Source: Halorarius halobius (GTDB lineage Archaea; Halobacteriota; Halobacteria; Halobacteriales; Haloarculaceae). From it: DNA of 64,000 nt. The position numbers and the translations under genes are program-made. Shown piece by piece: positions 34,957 to 43,642 of this stretch. Numbering within the stretch: the first letter of the stretch is position 1; every line of letters begins with the position of its first letter. The stretch covers positions 1,881,227 through 1,945,226 of the forward strand of contig NZ_CP101161.1 of the NCBI RefSeq assembly GCF_024298865.1. The letters run 5' to 3'. The notes beneath the pieces were generated by a model that was not told the origin of the DNA, did no database searches, and was given only the letters and a program-made list of their open reading frames with translations.

Positions 34957-36112
34957 CTTCGTCGTCTTCGACCAACCGGTTCAAATTCTCTTCGCTGTGC
35001 TCCCGGATGTCGGAGATGTTCTCCTGGGCCTCGATGGCGACCTGCTGGAGCTCCTTGATGCGGGGGACGTTCGTCACGCCCGACAGCAGGATGACGCTCG
35101 CGACGTAGTTGGACTCCGAGACCGGATAGTCCCCGCCCCGGACCTCCATCGAGCCGGTCTGCTCTTCGAGCCACTTGCGCCCGCGCTCGATGCCTTTCCG
35201 GTTGAGGAACTTCGGCGGGCCGGACAACACCAGTAGCGCCCGCTCCGCGCCGTCGATCTCACAGGGAAGCGTCAGCCGGCCGAGTGCGGCCTTCCGAACC
35301 AGCGACGTGATGCGGTTGGTCGTGTTCGCCGCGTCGATACCGTCGTCGGTGTCGTCGCCGCCGGTGAACCGCGAGAGCAGGCCCTTCTCCTGTTTTTCGA
35401 CCTCCTCGGCGGCGTAGCCGACCGTGGAGACGCCGCCGCCCGACAGCGTGTTGATGATCTCTGAGGAGTCGACGACGCTCTCGCCGACCTCCCCGCCGGG
35501 TTCGACCTCGCCGGCGCCAAACAGGATGGAGAATCGCTTGACGATTTCGTCGTTGATGTCGGCGTAGCCGCCCTCCATCGACTCGCCGGTCTTGCGCCAC
35601 GCGTCGTTGTCGAACACGAGCAGATTGTCGACCTCGCGGACGAACGTCTGGAACGAGCGGGCGGCGTTCAGCGTGTAGATACCTCCCTCGTCCTGGCTCG
35701 GGAGGATACCCAGCCCGTAGACGGGTTCGGTGTAGATGCGCTTGAGATGCTTCGCGAGGACGGGCGAGCCGCCGGAGCCGGTGCCGCCGCCCAGTCCCGC
35801 GATGATGAGGAAGGCGTCCACCTCGTGGACCGGGATGTTGTCGATTGCACCCTGAATCTCGTCGATGTCCTCCTCGGCAATTTCGGCGCCGAGTTCGTTG
35901 TCGGCACCCACGCCGTGGCCCTTCACCCGCGCTTGCCCGATGAGTACCCGGTTGTCCTCGGGGACGTGCTCCAGCCCGTGCAGGTCGGCCTTCGCGCTGT
36001 TGACCGCGACGGCGGCGCGGACGATCTCGCTGCCGGTTCGCTGGTCGTACTCGAGGAACTCGTCGAGGATCTTCCCGCCGGCCTGCCCGAAGCCGATCAT
36101 AGCGAGCTTCAT
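34934..36112 (-). CDS. cetZ: Tubulin-like cytoskeletal GTPase CetZ
   Basis: 392-residue member of the tubulin/FtsZ superfamily, CetZ branch, which in haloarchaea controls cell shape and motility. GTP-binding: MIGFGQAGGKILDEFL at the start, VNSAKADL, and the tubulin signature GLGGGTGSGGSP (residues 106-117); T7-loop region NDEIVKRFSILFG. The C-terminus is an acidic tail (VEDDEDELEPLF) as in CetZ1. It resembles CetZ1, the most conserved paralogue; exact paralogue assignment is inferred. BRE/TATA ccgaaagcttatcaag lies about 40 bp upstream. Confidence 0.93.
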   Translation of the reverse strand: MKLAMIGFGQAGGKILDEFLEYDQRTGSEIVRAAVAVNSAKADLHGLEHVPEDNRVLIGQARVKGHGVGADNELGAEIAEEDIDEIQGAIDNIPVHEVDAFLIIAGLGGGTGSGGSPVLAKHLKRIYTEPVYGLGILPSQDEGGIYTLNAARSFQTFVREVDNLLVFDNDAWRKTGESMEGGYADINDEIVKRFSILFGAGEVEPGGEVGESVVDSSEIINTLSGGGVSTVGYAAEEVEKQEKGLLSRFTGGDDTDDGIDAANTTNRITSLVRKAALGRLTLPCEIDGAERALLVLSGPPKFLNRKGIERGRKWLEEQTGSMEVRGGDYPVSESNYVASVILLSGVTNVPRIKELQQVAIEAQENISDIREHSEENLNRLVEDDEDELEPLF

Positions 36113-36147
36113 CTATCGGTCACTATCAACGTCAGGCACGCGCGCGC

Positions 36148-36162
36148 TTGATAAGCTTTCGG
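36148..36162 (-). promoter_or_regulatory. BRE/TATA of the cetZ operon
   Basis: CCGAAAGCTTATCAA on the minus strand; predicted start about 14 nt upstream of the cetZ ATG. Confidence 0.5.
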
Positions 36163-36210
36163 CCGCGTCCACTGCCGAAACAGCGGCCCTCGGGGCTGTC
36201 GACGCCCGTC

Positions 36211-37290
36211 TCAGTGGTTCAGCTCCGCGACACGTTCCTCGGTGACGCCGAGGTACTCCCCGTACGTCGTCAACTCGGCGGCGTCGACGCCGAACGCGTC
36301 CACGTCGTTGTGGTCGACGGTGAGGTCCTTGCGGAGCGACTTCGCCTGGTCGGAGCCGAGCGGGCCGCCGACCGCACCCAGCACGCCGAGCCCGATGTCG
36401 GCGAACGGCATCGGGAGCGGCACCGTCTTGACCGGCTTGTTCTCCGCGGCGTACGTCCACTGGACCAGTTCGGCGAACGTCTTCACCTCGGGGCCGGCCA
36501 CCTCGTACGTCTGCCCGACGTGGGGGTTGCCGTTGCCGTCTCCCTCGTCGTCGTCATCGCCGTCTCCCTCGTCGTCGTCATCGCCGTCTCCCTCGTCGTC
36601 GTCATCGCCGTCGGCTCCGTCCTCGGCCGCTTCGCTGGCGTCCTCGTCGTCGACCGCCTCGTCGTCGGCACCGTCCGCGTCCTCCTCACCCGTCTTCCCT
36701 TCGAGCGCGTCGGCGAACACGCTGGCGCCGTCCTCGACGTACATGAGCTGGAACCGCTGGTCGCCGCCGCCCGGCAGGGGTGCGAGATACGGCGGCGCCA
36801 CCAGCTTCGTGAACGAGCGGAACTCGTCGCCGTCGCCGAACAGCACCGTCGGCCGGAAGATTATCCAGTCCAACTCGGAGTTCCTGACGACCGCCTCCGC
36901 CTCGCCCTTGGACTGGAGGTAGGCGGTGTCGGCGTTCGGGTCGGCGTGGACGCCGCTCATCTGGAGGAACGTGTCGACGCCGTGTGCCTCCGCGGCCCGC
37001 ACCGCGTTCTCGGTGCCGCCGAGGTGGACCTCGAAGTGGCGCTCGTTGCCGCCGTCCGGGCGGAACAGCGGCGAGAGCGCGACCAACTGGACGGCGGCGT
37101 CCTGTCCCTCGAAGTGGGGTTCGATGCTGTCGTAGTCGGTCACGTCGCCCCGGGCCGTCTCGACGTCCCCCTCGAAGTTCGCTTCGTCGGGGTGACGAGC
37201 CAGCGCCGTGACATCGTGGCCGCGGGCGGCCAGTTCCTCACAGAGCGCCGAGCCAACGAACCCGGTTCCGCCGGTGACGAGCACCTGCAT
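36211..37290 (-). CDS. NAD(P)-binding epimerase-like protein (NDUFA9/complex I type) with acidic insertion
   Basis: 359 residues of the extended SDR/NmrA-like family. Cofactor motif TGGTGFVGSALCEEL (residues 6-20), ALARHP after strand 2, and a SKGEAE region in place of a clear YxxxK. Between the core and the C-terminal domain lies a ~55-residue acidic insertion (EDADGADDEAVDDEDASEAA, then GDDDDEGD repeats) encoded by a 24-bp triplicate. Homologues are often annotated as complex I NDUFA9-like or NAD-dependent epimerase. Substrate unknown. The ATG has a TATA element 27 bp upstream. Confidence 0.8.
   Translation of the reverse strand: MQVLVTGGTGFVGSALCEELAARGHDVTALARHPDEANFEGDVETARGDVTDYDSIEPHFEGQDAAVQLVALSPLFRPDGGNERHFEVHLGGTENAVRAAEAHGVDTFLQMSGVHADPNADTAYLQSKGEAEAVVRNSELDWIIFRPTVLFGDGDEFRSFTKLVAPPYLAPLPGGGDQRFQLMYVEDGASVFADALEGKTGEEDADGADDEAVDDEDASEAAEDGADGDDDDEGDGDDDDEGDGDDDDEGDGNGNPHVGQTYEVAGPEVKTFAELVQWTYAAENKPVKTVPLPMPFADIGLGVLGAVGGPLGSDQAKSLRKDLTVDHNDVDAFGVDAAELTTYGEYLGVTEERVAELNH
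36535..36606 (+). repeat. 24-bp coding triplicate in the epimerase-like gene
   Basis: Units 36535-36558, 36559-36582 and 36583-36606 (gccgtctccctcgtcgtcgt plus catc) encode three copies of an eight-residue Asp/Glu/Gly block. The perfect identity suggests recent expansion. Confidence 0.95.
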
Positions 37291-37313
37291 GCGTCGGTCT
37301 TCTCGCGGAACTG

Positions 37314-37320
37314 ACGTAAA
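37314..37320 (-). promoter_or_regulatory. TATA element of the epimerase-like gene
   Basis: TTTACGT on the minus strand centred about 27 bp before the ATG at 37290; back-to-back with the tmk promoter. Confidence 0.5.
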
Positions 37321-37348
37321 TCTACGTGCACCGGCCACGCAGTCGGGG

Positions 37349-37356
37349 TGTTTACG
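37349..37356 (+). promoter_or_regulatory. TATA element of tmk
   Basis: TGTTTACG centred about 27 bp before the ATG at 37380. Confidence 0.5.
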
Positions 37357-37379
37357 TGCGGCGGGCCGAACGGTCGGGT

Positions 37380-37964
37380 ATGCTCGTCACGCTGGAAGGC
37401 ATCGACGGCTCGGGGAAGACGACGGTCTGGGAGGCGCTCCGGGACCGATTTCCCGACGCCGTGTTCACCCACGAGCCGACCGACTCGTGGTACGGCGACG
37501 CGGTGAACCGCTCCATCGAGGCCGACGACTCCGACTCGCTGGCGGAGCTGTTCCTGTTCACCGCCGACCACGCCGACCACCTCTCGCGGGTCGTCCGTCC
37601 CGCCCTCGCCGAGGACAAACTCGTCGTCTCCGACCGCTACTCGGACTCCCGGTACGCCTACCAGGGCGCCGCCCTGGAGGGTGAAATCAAGCGGCCGATG
37701 GAGTACGTCCGCGGCGTCCACCAGCCCTTTACACGGCCGCCGGACGCGACGCTGTACTTCGACGTCGACCCGGAGACCGGTGCGGAGCGCGCCGGCGCGA
37801 CGAACAAGCTGGAGACGGCGGGCTTTCTCGCGGCCGTCCAGTCGAACTACGAGGAACTCATCGAGATGGAGCCCGAGCGGTTCGTCCGCATCGACGCGTC
37901 ACGGTCGCCGGAACACGTCATTGAGGCGGCCGAAGGCGCGCTGGAACGGATACTGGAGGCGTAA
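37380..37964 (+). CDS. tmk: Thymidylate kinase
   Basis: Phosphorylates dTMP to dTDP. 194 residues. P-loop [16 protein letters not shown] (residues 5-20), the DR-motif [18 protein letters not shown], and [16 protein letters not shown]. The lid region is short, and the P-loop Asp (EGIDGSGK) is of the E. coli-like type. Stands alone between a divergent epimerase-like gene and a methyltransferase gene. Confidence 0.95.
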   Translation: MLVTLEGIDGSGKTTVWEALRDRFPDAVFTHEPTDSWYGDAVNRSIEADDSDSLAELFLFTADHADHLSRVVRPALAEDKLVVSDRYSDSRYAYQGAALEGEIKRPMEYVRGVHQPFTRPPDATLYFDVDPETGAERAGATNKLETAGFLAAVQSNYEELIEMEPERFVRIDASRSPEHVIEAAEGALERILEA

Positions 37965-38048
37965 CGCTCCTGGAGGCGTGCCACAGGGTGTGGGTTCGAC
38001 TCACGTCCGACGATAACGTTGATGCGGCGCGCTGACCAACCCCGTCCG

Positions 38049-38828
38049 ATGACCGACCACCGCCGGGAGAACCAGCGGCTCTGGAACGAGTGGAGCGACG
38101 ACTTTCAGGCGCTGTGGACCGCCGACACCGACGAGGGGGAACTCCCGCCGGCGCCGTCGCCGTTCGACCCGGAACTCCCGGGCGGTCGCCAGCCCGCCCT
38201 CGTTCGGTCGGTCGAGGGAAAGGCGTACGCCGAGTTGGGCTGTGGCGGCGGACAGGGGAGCGTCGGCACCGCGGAACTGGGCGCGGAGCCGGTCGTCGGC
38301 GTCGACTTCTCGGGCGAGCAACTGGCGCATGCGCGGCGGCTCGGCGACCGCTACGGCGTCGACGCCCAGTTCTGCAAGGGCGACGTGACCGACCTCCCGC
38401 TCGCGGACGACCGGTTCGATGTCGCCTCATCGGAGGCGGCGTTCCAGATGGTCGAGGACCTCGACGCCGCGCTCGCCGAGACCCACCGAATCCTGCGTGA
38501 CGGCGGCGTGTTCGTCCTCAGCGTTCCCCACCCGCTCAACGAGAGCCTCGACGCGGAGACCGGCCGCATCGAGCGGAGCTACTTCGGTGACGGCCCGCGG
38601 ACCATCACTATCGACGACTCCTACGAGTCGGAACTGGTCGTGTTCGACCGGACGGTCGCGGAACTGCACGACGCGCTCGTCGACGCCGGCTTCGAGGTCC
38701 GGCGGCTGGTCGAACACCAGCGCCACGAGGTCGAACAGCACGACCCGGACGACAGCGACCTCCCCGACGTGCTGTGGAAGGTTCCACAGAGCGTTCGGTT
38801 CTGGGCGGTCGCCGGGGGTTACGAGTAG
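38049..38828 (+). CDS. Class I SAM-dependent methyltransferase
   Basis: 259 residues. SAM-binding motif I as YAELGCGGGQGSVGTA (about 59-74), motif II VVGVDFSGEQLAHAR, motif III-like FDVASSEAAFQMVEDLDAAL and HRILRDGGVFVLSVPHPL. The N-terminus RENQRLWNEWSDDFQALW is typical of haloarchaeal UbiE/ArsM-like small-molecule methyltransferases. The C-terminal VRFWAVAGGYE is characteristic of the set. Substrate unknown. ATG at 38049 chosen over earlier ATGs because the TATA-like cgataacg lies about 34 bp upstream. Confidence 0.85.
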   Translation: MTDHRRENQRLWNEWSDDFQALWTADTDEGELPPAPSPFDPELPGGRQPALVRSVEGKAYAELGCGGGQGSVGTAELGAEPVVGVDFSGEQLAHARRLGDRYGVDAQFCKGDVTDLPLADDRFDVASSEAAFQMVEDLDAALAETHRILRDGGVFVLSVPHPLNESLDAETGRIERSYFGDGPRTITIDDSYESELVVFDRTVAELHDALVDAGFEVRRLVEHQRHEVEQHDPDDSDLPDVLWKVPQSVRFWAVAGGYE

Positions 38829-39136
38829 CTCTCCGGCAGTTCGATTTCCTCCGGCGCGGGTTGCCAGAAGTAGTCGAACGCCATCCCCAGCGCCATCGGC
38901 AACAGGATTGTGACGCCGACGACGGTCGAGGCGTCACCGAGGTTCGGCCCGAGTCCCACCCCGCCGAGTACCAGCACGAACACCAGCAGGACGACGGGGA
39001 CCAGCAGGAGACTGTACAACACCGACCCCCACTGGGTGTTGAGCGTGACCCGGAAGTAGCGGGTGAGGAGGGCGGCGGCCGCGCTGTTGACCCCGAGGAT
39101 GACCAGCAGGCCGACCACGTCGACGACCGTGACCAT
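38819..39136 (-). CDS. Three-helix hypothetical membrane protein
   Basis: 105 residues with hydrophobic segments at about 3-22, 38-65 and 72-90, and a polar C-terminus FWQPAPEEIELPESYS. Start MVTVVDVVGLLVILG at 39136; an ATG nine bases earlier is possible. It overlaps the end of the methyltransferase gene by 10 bp, tail to tail. Not assigned to a known family. Confidence 0.65.
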   Translation of the reverse strand: MVTVVDVVGLLVILGVNSAAAALLTRYFRVTLNTQWGSVLYSLLLVPVVLLVFVLVLGGVGLGPNLGDASTVVGVTILLPMALGMAFDYFWQPAPEEIELPESYS

Positions 39137-39264
39137 ACCCACCATAGGGGGGCGACCACTATGGGGCCTTCGGATGCGGGGATGGCGTTCCGACCGGCCG
39201 GCGGGACCACGACCGGTCGACCGGAAGTGCAAACGCTTTCCGTGGCACTCACCGAAGGAGGGAT

Positions 39265-40878
39265 ATGAAGGAGGACACGCTCGTCGAGTGGCGCGAGTGG
39301 GGGGCCGCGCCGTTCGAGGAGGCCGACCGTCAGGGAACACCCCTGCTGTTGTCGCTGTCGGCGACGTGGTGTACCGCCTGCGACGAGATGGACGAGGGCG
39401 CGTACGCCGACCCGAAACTCGCCGCCCACCTCACGGACGGGTTCGTCCCCGTCCGGGTCGACGTGGACCGCCAGCCCCGCGTCCGCGAACGCTACAACAT
39501 GGGGGGATTCCCGTCGACGGTGTTCGCCGCGCCGGACGGCCGTATCCTCACGGGCGCCGGCTTCATGTCGAGCGACGCGCTCCGGGGGGCACTCGACAGC
39601 GTGCGCCGGACGTGGGACGCCAAGGGGGCGGAGGCGGGGAGCGTCCCCCGCGCGCTCCAGGACCCCGACCCGCCCGCGGGCGAGGTGACAGCCGACATCG
39701 AGGCGCATTTCGTCGAGCAGGTGGCCGCCGCGTTCGACGAGGAGTTCGGCGGCTGGGGCACCGACGCGAAGTTCCCGCTCCCGCGGACCATCGAGTTCGC
39801 GGCCAAGCGGGACCGCGACCGGGCGACGCGGACGCTGGAGGCCGTGCAGACGCATCTGTACGACACCTACGACGGCGGCTTCTACCGCTACGCGACGAAC
39901 CGGAACTGGGGCGGCGACGTCCACCGGGAGAAACTGCTCGACGAGAACGCCGCCCTCCTGCGAGCCTTCGCCACCGGCTACCTCTACACCGGCGAGGAGA
40001 GCTACCGCGACACCGCCGAGGGGGCCATCGAGTACCTGACGACGGACCTGTGGACGGGCGAGGCGTTCGCCGGGTCGCAGGCCGGCGGCGACTACTTCAC
40101 GCTCGACCCGACCGAGCGAGAGGCGGCCGACGCGCCAGTCGTCGACGACACCGTCTACGCCGACCGGAACGGGCTGACGGCGGACGCGCTCTTCCGGTTC
40201 GGCGCGTACACCGACGACGCGGACGCGACCCGCTACGCCGAGCGCGCCGTCGAGCACGTCCTCGATACGCTGGTCGAAGACGGCGAGGTGACCCACTTCG
40301 ACGCCCCCGAAAGCGAGGCGGGCCTTCTGCTCGACCAGGCGCGGGTCCTCTCGGGGCTGACCGCGGGTGTACAGGCCACCGGCCAGTATCTCGACGCCGC
40401 GCGTGCCGTCGCGAACCGGTCGCTCGAACTGCAGGCGGAGGACGGCGCCTTCCTCGACGGTCCCGCCGAGGGACCGGGGATGCTGGACCGCCCGCTCCGC
40501 CCGCTGGACACGAACGTCGAACTCGCCGACGCCCTGCTGGACCTCGCGGCGCTCACCGGCGACGACCGGTATCGGGCGGCCGCGACCGACGCGCTCGCGG
40601 CGTTCGCCGGCGCGTACGACCGGATGGGCGCGCAGGTGGCCGCCTACGGTGCGGCGTGTGCCCGCGCCGTCTACGACCCGCTGGTCGTCGAGACGCCGCC
40701 CGCGGGGTCGCGGCTCCACCGCGCGGCCTGGCGCGTCGCCGACCACGAGAAGGTGGTCGTGCCCGGCGACCGCGAGACGGCGGTGGTCGTCAGGGGCGGC
40801 GAGCGGTCCGCTCCGGCCGACTCACCCGAGGAACTGATGGAGCGGGCGGCCGACGCATCGCCGGTCGAGGACGCGTGA
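39265..40878 (+). CDS. DUF255 thioredoxin-like / spermatogenesis-associated protein 20-like
   Basis: 537 residues. N-terminal thioredoxin-fold DUF255 domain (to about residue 115) with a CxxC in SATWCTACDEMDEGAY and cis-Pro region MGGFPSTVFAAPDG; then an (alpha/alpha)6 barrel similar to N-acylglucosamine 2-epimerases or six-hairpin glycosidases (FGGWGTDAKFPLPRTIEF, YDTYDGGFYRYATNRNW, LLDENAALL, DNTVYADRNG-like DDTVYADRNGLTADAL). The biochemical role of the family is unsettled. A Shine-Dalgarno-like gaaggaggg lies three bases before the ATG, which is rare in this window. Confidence 0.85.
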   Translation: MKEDTLVEWREWGAAPFEEADRQGTPLLLSLSATWCTACDEMDEGAYADPKLAAHLTDGFVPVRVDVDRQPRVRERYNMGGFPSTVFAAPDGRILTGAGFMSSDALRGALDSVRRTWDAKGAEAGSVPRALQDPDPPAGEVTADIEAHFVEQVAAAFDEEFGGWGTDAKFPLPRTIEFAAKRDRDRATRTLEAVQTHLYDTYDGGFYRYATNRNWGGDVHREKLLDENAALLRAFATGYLYTGEESYRDTAEGAIEYLTTDLWTGEAFAGSQAGGDYFTLDPTEREAADAPVVDDTVYADRNGLTADALFRFGAYTDDADATRYAERAVEHVLDTLVEDGEVTHFDAPESEAGLLLDQARVLSGLTAGVQATGQYLDAARAVANRSLELQAEDGAFLDGPAEGPGMLDRPLRPLDTNVELADALLDLAALTGDDRYRAAATDALAAFAGAYDRMGAQVAAYGAACARAVYDPLVVETPPAGSRLHRAAWRVADHEKVVVPGDRETAVVVRGGERSAPADSPEELMERAADASPVEDA

Positions 40879-40887
40879 ACGCACAAC

Positions 40888-40917
40888 GTTTGTAAACTTC
40901 CGGTGTGTTTATACCGG
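40888..40917 (+). promoter_or_regulatory. Promoter and possible operator of the TrmB-like gene
   Basis: TATA GTTTATA at 40907-40913, 27 bp before the ATG at 40938, lies inside an inverted repeat ccggt(8)accgg (40900-40917). An AT-rich near-palindrome gtttgtaaac (40888-40897) sits just upstream. The layout suits autoregulation. Confidence 0.5.
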
Positions 40918-40937
40918 AGGAACTGGAGGGGTTCCGT

Positions 40938-41744
40938 ATGGCCGACTTACGAGACCTCGGACTCTCCGAGTACGAGGCCCGCGCGTACCGGTCGCTGCTG
41001 CAGACCGGACCGACAACCGCCAAGGAGTTGTCCCGGGTGAGCGACGTGCCGATGGGGCGCATCTACGACGTGTTGAACGCCATCGAGCAGTACAACCTCG
41101 TCCGGTCGCAGTCCGCCTCGCGGCCGAAGAAGTACGTCGCGGTCGACCCGTCGACGGCGCTGGAGCGACTGCTCGAGGACAAGAAGCGCGAACTCGAGGA
41201 GAAGGTCCAGCAGTACGAGGACATCGTCGACGACCTGCAGGGCGAACTGGAGGCCGCGGAGCCCGTCGAGGAGACGTTCTGGACCGCTTCGGTCGGGAGC
41301 GAGGAGACGGTCGACCTGCTCGTCGAGCGGCTCGCGGCCGCCGACTCGCGCATCGTGATGGTGCTGTCGACGTACACCGAGCAGTTCTTCGACGTCGACC
41401 AGGTCGGGACGCTCATCCTCGACGAACTGGAGCAGGCCCTGGAGCGGGGCGTCGAGGTGCAACTGCTGATGCGCCCGGACCTGGTGCCGGTGCTCCCGGA
41501 GAGCATCGGCGAGCGGTACACCTCGACGCTCGCGGAACACGAGAACTTCGCCGTCCGCGTGAGCGAGAACGTCTCGGGCACGTTCAACCTCATCGACCGC
41601 ACGGAGACGGTCATCGAGGTACCCCACCCGCTGAAGAGTCAGGAGGCGTTCGCGCTCATCGACCTGAAGGACCACGAGTTCGCACAGTCGGTGCGCGAGG
41701 AGTTCGAACCGCGGTGGGAGAGCGCCGAGCGGCTGACGCTTTAG
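40938..41744 (+). CDS. TrmB family transcriptional regulator
   Basis: 268 residues. Winged helix at residues 1-70 ([19 protein letters not shown], then [20 protein letters not shown]), a coiled coil ([20 protein letters not shown], about 72-100) and a C-terminal effector-binding domain of the TrmB regulator type ([39 protein letters not shown]). TrmB proteins usually sense sugars and control sugar uptake or gluconeogenesis; the ligand here is unknown. Placed between the DUF255 gene and mptA (convergent). Confidence 0.9.
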   Translation: MADLRDLGLSEYEARAYRSLLQTGPTTAKELSRVSDVPMGRIYDVLNAIEQYNLVRSQSASRPKKYVAVDPSTALERLLEDKKRELEEKVQQYEDIVDDLQGELEAAEPVEETFWTASVGSEETVDLLVERLAAADSRIVMVLSTYTEQFFDVDQVGTLILDELEQALERGVEVQLLMRPDLVPVLPESIGERYTSTLAEHENFAVRVSENVSGTFNLIDRTETVIEVPHPLKSQEAFALIDLKDHEFAQSVREEFEPRWESAERLTL

Positions 41745-42667
41745 TCGTCGCTCAGTTCCGCCCGGAGCTGGCCGGCGGTCGCCACGCGCTCGGCGTGGGC
41801 GTTGTGCTGGTGGATGGACTCGTCGTTCGACTGCTCCATCCGAACGACGGCGTCGTCGGCCAACTCGAGACGGTCGACGACGCCCTCCGCCTGGGCGCGC
41901 ACGCAGTCCTCGACGAACTTCGCGTCGGCGTGCGACTGGTAGGTCATGTGGTCCTCGTCGGGGCGTTTGGCGAAGTTGTAGATGCGAGCCGACATCGACT
42001 CGCGGGCGATGTCGATGAGGTCGTGGAGTTCAACGTCGGGCGAGCCGTCCGTCTCGACGGTCAGCGTCGCGTGACCGCGCTGGCTGTGGCCCGGCTGAGG
42101 CACCTCCTCGAGGAACTCCTCGATGACTTCCCCCTCGACGCCCAACTGGTCGAGCGTTTCCCTCGCGCGGGCCTCGCTCATCCCCTGTGAACAGGGACAG
42201 ACAGTCATGCCGACGACCTCACAGCCGATTTCCTCGCGGGTCCCCTCCTCGGTGGCGGTGGCGCTGGCGATGATGTCCGCGGTCGCCTGCGTCGGGCGGT
42301 GGGTCGCGGGCGTCTCCTCGCGGATGACGTACTCGGCCTCCATCCGCACTTCCGCACGCGAGGTGTAGTCGTGTTTGTCGAGGAGGCGTTCGGCCACGTC
42401 GCCACAGAGGCCCTCGACCCGATAGGCGGGCTCGGCGGTCGCCTCCTCCAGCATCTCGTCGACGACCTCCATGTTCCGGGACATGTCGATGCCCTTCCGC
42501 CACTTCGGCAAGTCGACGTACACCTCGAACTCCGCCATCAGGACGATGGGTCGCTTCTCGCCGCGGTCGATTTTCACGAGTTTCTCGACGCCCGTCACCC
42601 CGACGCGGTTCAGCCCGACGCTCACGTCCGGGCTGGTCGCCTGCACGTCCGGGAGTTGCTGACTCAT
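41741..42667 (-). CDS. mptA: GTP cyclohydrolase MptA (FolE2 type)
   Basis: Converts GTP to 7,8-dihydroneopterin 2',3'-cyclic phosphate, the first step of tetrahydropterin/folate-type cofactor synthesis in archaea. 308 residues of the COG1469/FolE2 family. Active-site Cys in [14 protein letters not shown]; other blocks: [65 protein letters not shown] at 42667 with a TATA element 27 bp upstream. Functionally it could feed the folate branch used by PabABC and PurU. Confidence 0.93.
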   Translation of the reverse strand: MSQQLPDVQATSPDVSVGLNRVGVTGVEKLVKIDRGEKRPIVLMAEFEVYVDLPKWRKGIDMSRNMEVVDEMLEEATAEPAYRVEGLCGDVAERLLDKHDYTSRAEVRMEAEYVIREETPATHRPTQATADIIASATATEEGTREEIGCEVVGMTVCPCSQGMSEARARETLDQLGVEGEVIEEFLEEVPQPGHSQRGHATLTVETDGSPDVELHDLIDIARESMSARIYNFAKRPDEDHMTYQSHADAKFVEDCVRAQAEGVVDRLELADDAVVRMEQSNDESIHQHNAHAERVATAGQLRAELSDD

Positions 42668-42690
42668 TGGGGGAAAGGAGGGTCGTCAGC

Positions 42691-42697
42691 CGTAAAG
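42691..42697 (-). promoter_or_regulatory. TATA element of mptA
   Basis: CTTTACG on the minus strand centred 27 bp before the ATG. Confidence 0.5.
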
Positions 42698-42720
42698 TGG
42701 TTTCCAAGCCGGTGAGACGT

Positions 42721-43536
42721 TCAGTCCAGTTTCCCGAGCGCGGCGAAGAACTCCAGCGGTGGGCCCGCGACCCGGACGGGTCGGTCGGCCCGCGAGAGGT
42801 GGATGCGGGTCGGCGGCTCCACCGTGGCGGTGGTCCGGCCGTCCGCGACGACGTACGCCCGCTCGGCTCCCTCGACCCGCACCGTCAGTTCGCGGTCGGG
42901 GGTGACGACGAGCGGCGGCATCGGCCCTTCGGCGCACATCTCGGTGACGACGAAGCCGTCGACGTCGGGGTGGACGAGCGGGCCGCCCTCCGAGAGGTTG
43001 TATGCGGTCGAGCCAGTGGGGGTGGCCGCGATGACGCCGTCGGCGCGGCTCCCGGTGTAGAGGTCGCCGTCGAGGCGCACCTCGATGCCGACGCCGTTGC
43101 CGTGGCCGCGCTGGGGGCCGAGCACCGTCACCTCGTTGAGCGCGGGCGGCACATCGAACCCCTCGCCGGCGGCCTGTATCTGCGACATCTCCTGGAACGT
43201 CGGGTCGTCGGTCGACCGGAGGCGGTCGACCTCCGCCCGGACCGCATCGACCGCGTCGTCGGGCGCCGTGGCGTTCAGAAAGCCCACCTCGCCGAGGTTG
43301 ACGCCCATGATGGGGGTATCGCCCACCGAGCGGGCGGCGAACAGGAACGTGCCGTCACCGCCGATGGAGACGACGAGGTCACAGCCGACGAACGCATCGG
43401 GCGACCGCCCGTCGGTGTCGAGGCTGGCGGCCGTCTCGGCGTCGAGCGACACGCGCGCGTCCAGCGCGCGACGGATGTCGTCCGCCAGTTCCGCGGCGCG
43501 TGGGTTGTCCCGCTGGGCGACGATACCGACGTGCAT
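42721..43536 (-). CDS. nadK: NAD kinase
   Basis: Phosphorylates NAD to NADP. 271 residues. Diacylglycerol-kinase-like fold with the GGDGTFLFAAR motif (about residues 59-69), MGVNLGEVGFLN, the NEVTVLGP block and the second glycine-rich ATPTGSTAYNLSEGGPLVHP. The ATG at 43536 has a TATA element (gcttatt) 27 bp upstream and is divergent from the KaiC-like gene; the in-frame upstream extension is rejected. Confidence 0.94.
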   Translation of the reverse strand: MHVGIVAQRDNPRAAELADDIRRALDARVSLDAETAASLDTDGRSPDAFVGCDLVVSIGGDGTFLFAARSVGDTPIMGVNLGEVGFLNATAPDDAVDAVRAEVDRLRSTDDPTFQEMSQIQAAGEGFDVPPALNEVTVLGPQRGHGNGVGIEVRLDGDLYTGSRADGVIAATPTGSTAYNLSEGGPLVHPDVDGFVVTEMCAEGPMPPLVVTPDRELTVRVEGAERAYVVADGRTTATVEPPTRIHLSRADRPVRVAGPPLEFFAALGKLD

Positions 43537-43560
43537 CGTCGGCGGTTCGCGGCCCCCGGG

Positions 43561-43590
43561 AATAAGCGTCACGACGGGCAAGGATTATCT
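43561..43590. promoter_or_regulatory. Divergent promoters of nadK and the KaiC-like gene
   Basis: Minus-strand TATA gcttatt at 43561-43567 serves nadK; plus-strand ggattatct at 43582-43590 is centred 27 bp before the ATG of the mini-ORF at 43613. Confidence 0.5.
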
Positions 43591-43612
43591 TCCCCCGGTC
43601 CACATCACGGAC

Positions 43613-43642
43613 ATGGCCGACCCGGTGGTGGTGCCGCCGTGA
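43613..43642 (+). CDS. Leaderless mini-ORF overlapping the KaiC-like gene
   Basis: Nine codons (MADPVVVPP) whose TGA overlaps the GTG start of the next gene (GTGA). The TATA element 27 bp upstream puts the transcript start on this ATG. Confidence 0.4.
   Translation: MADPVVVPP

Noticed and set aside
38608..40746. 712-codon minus-strand frame opposite the DUF255 gene
   Set aside because: Arg/Val-rich shadow translation with no family features; the plus-strand gene is clear.
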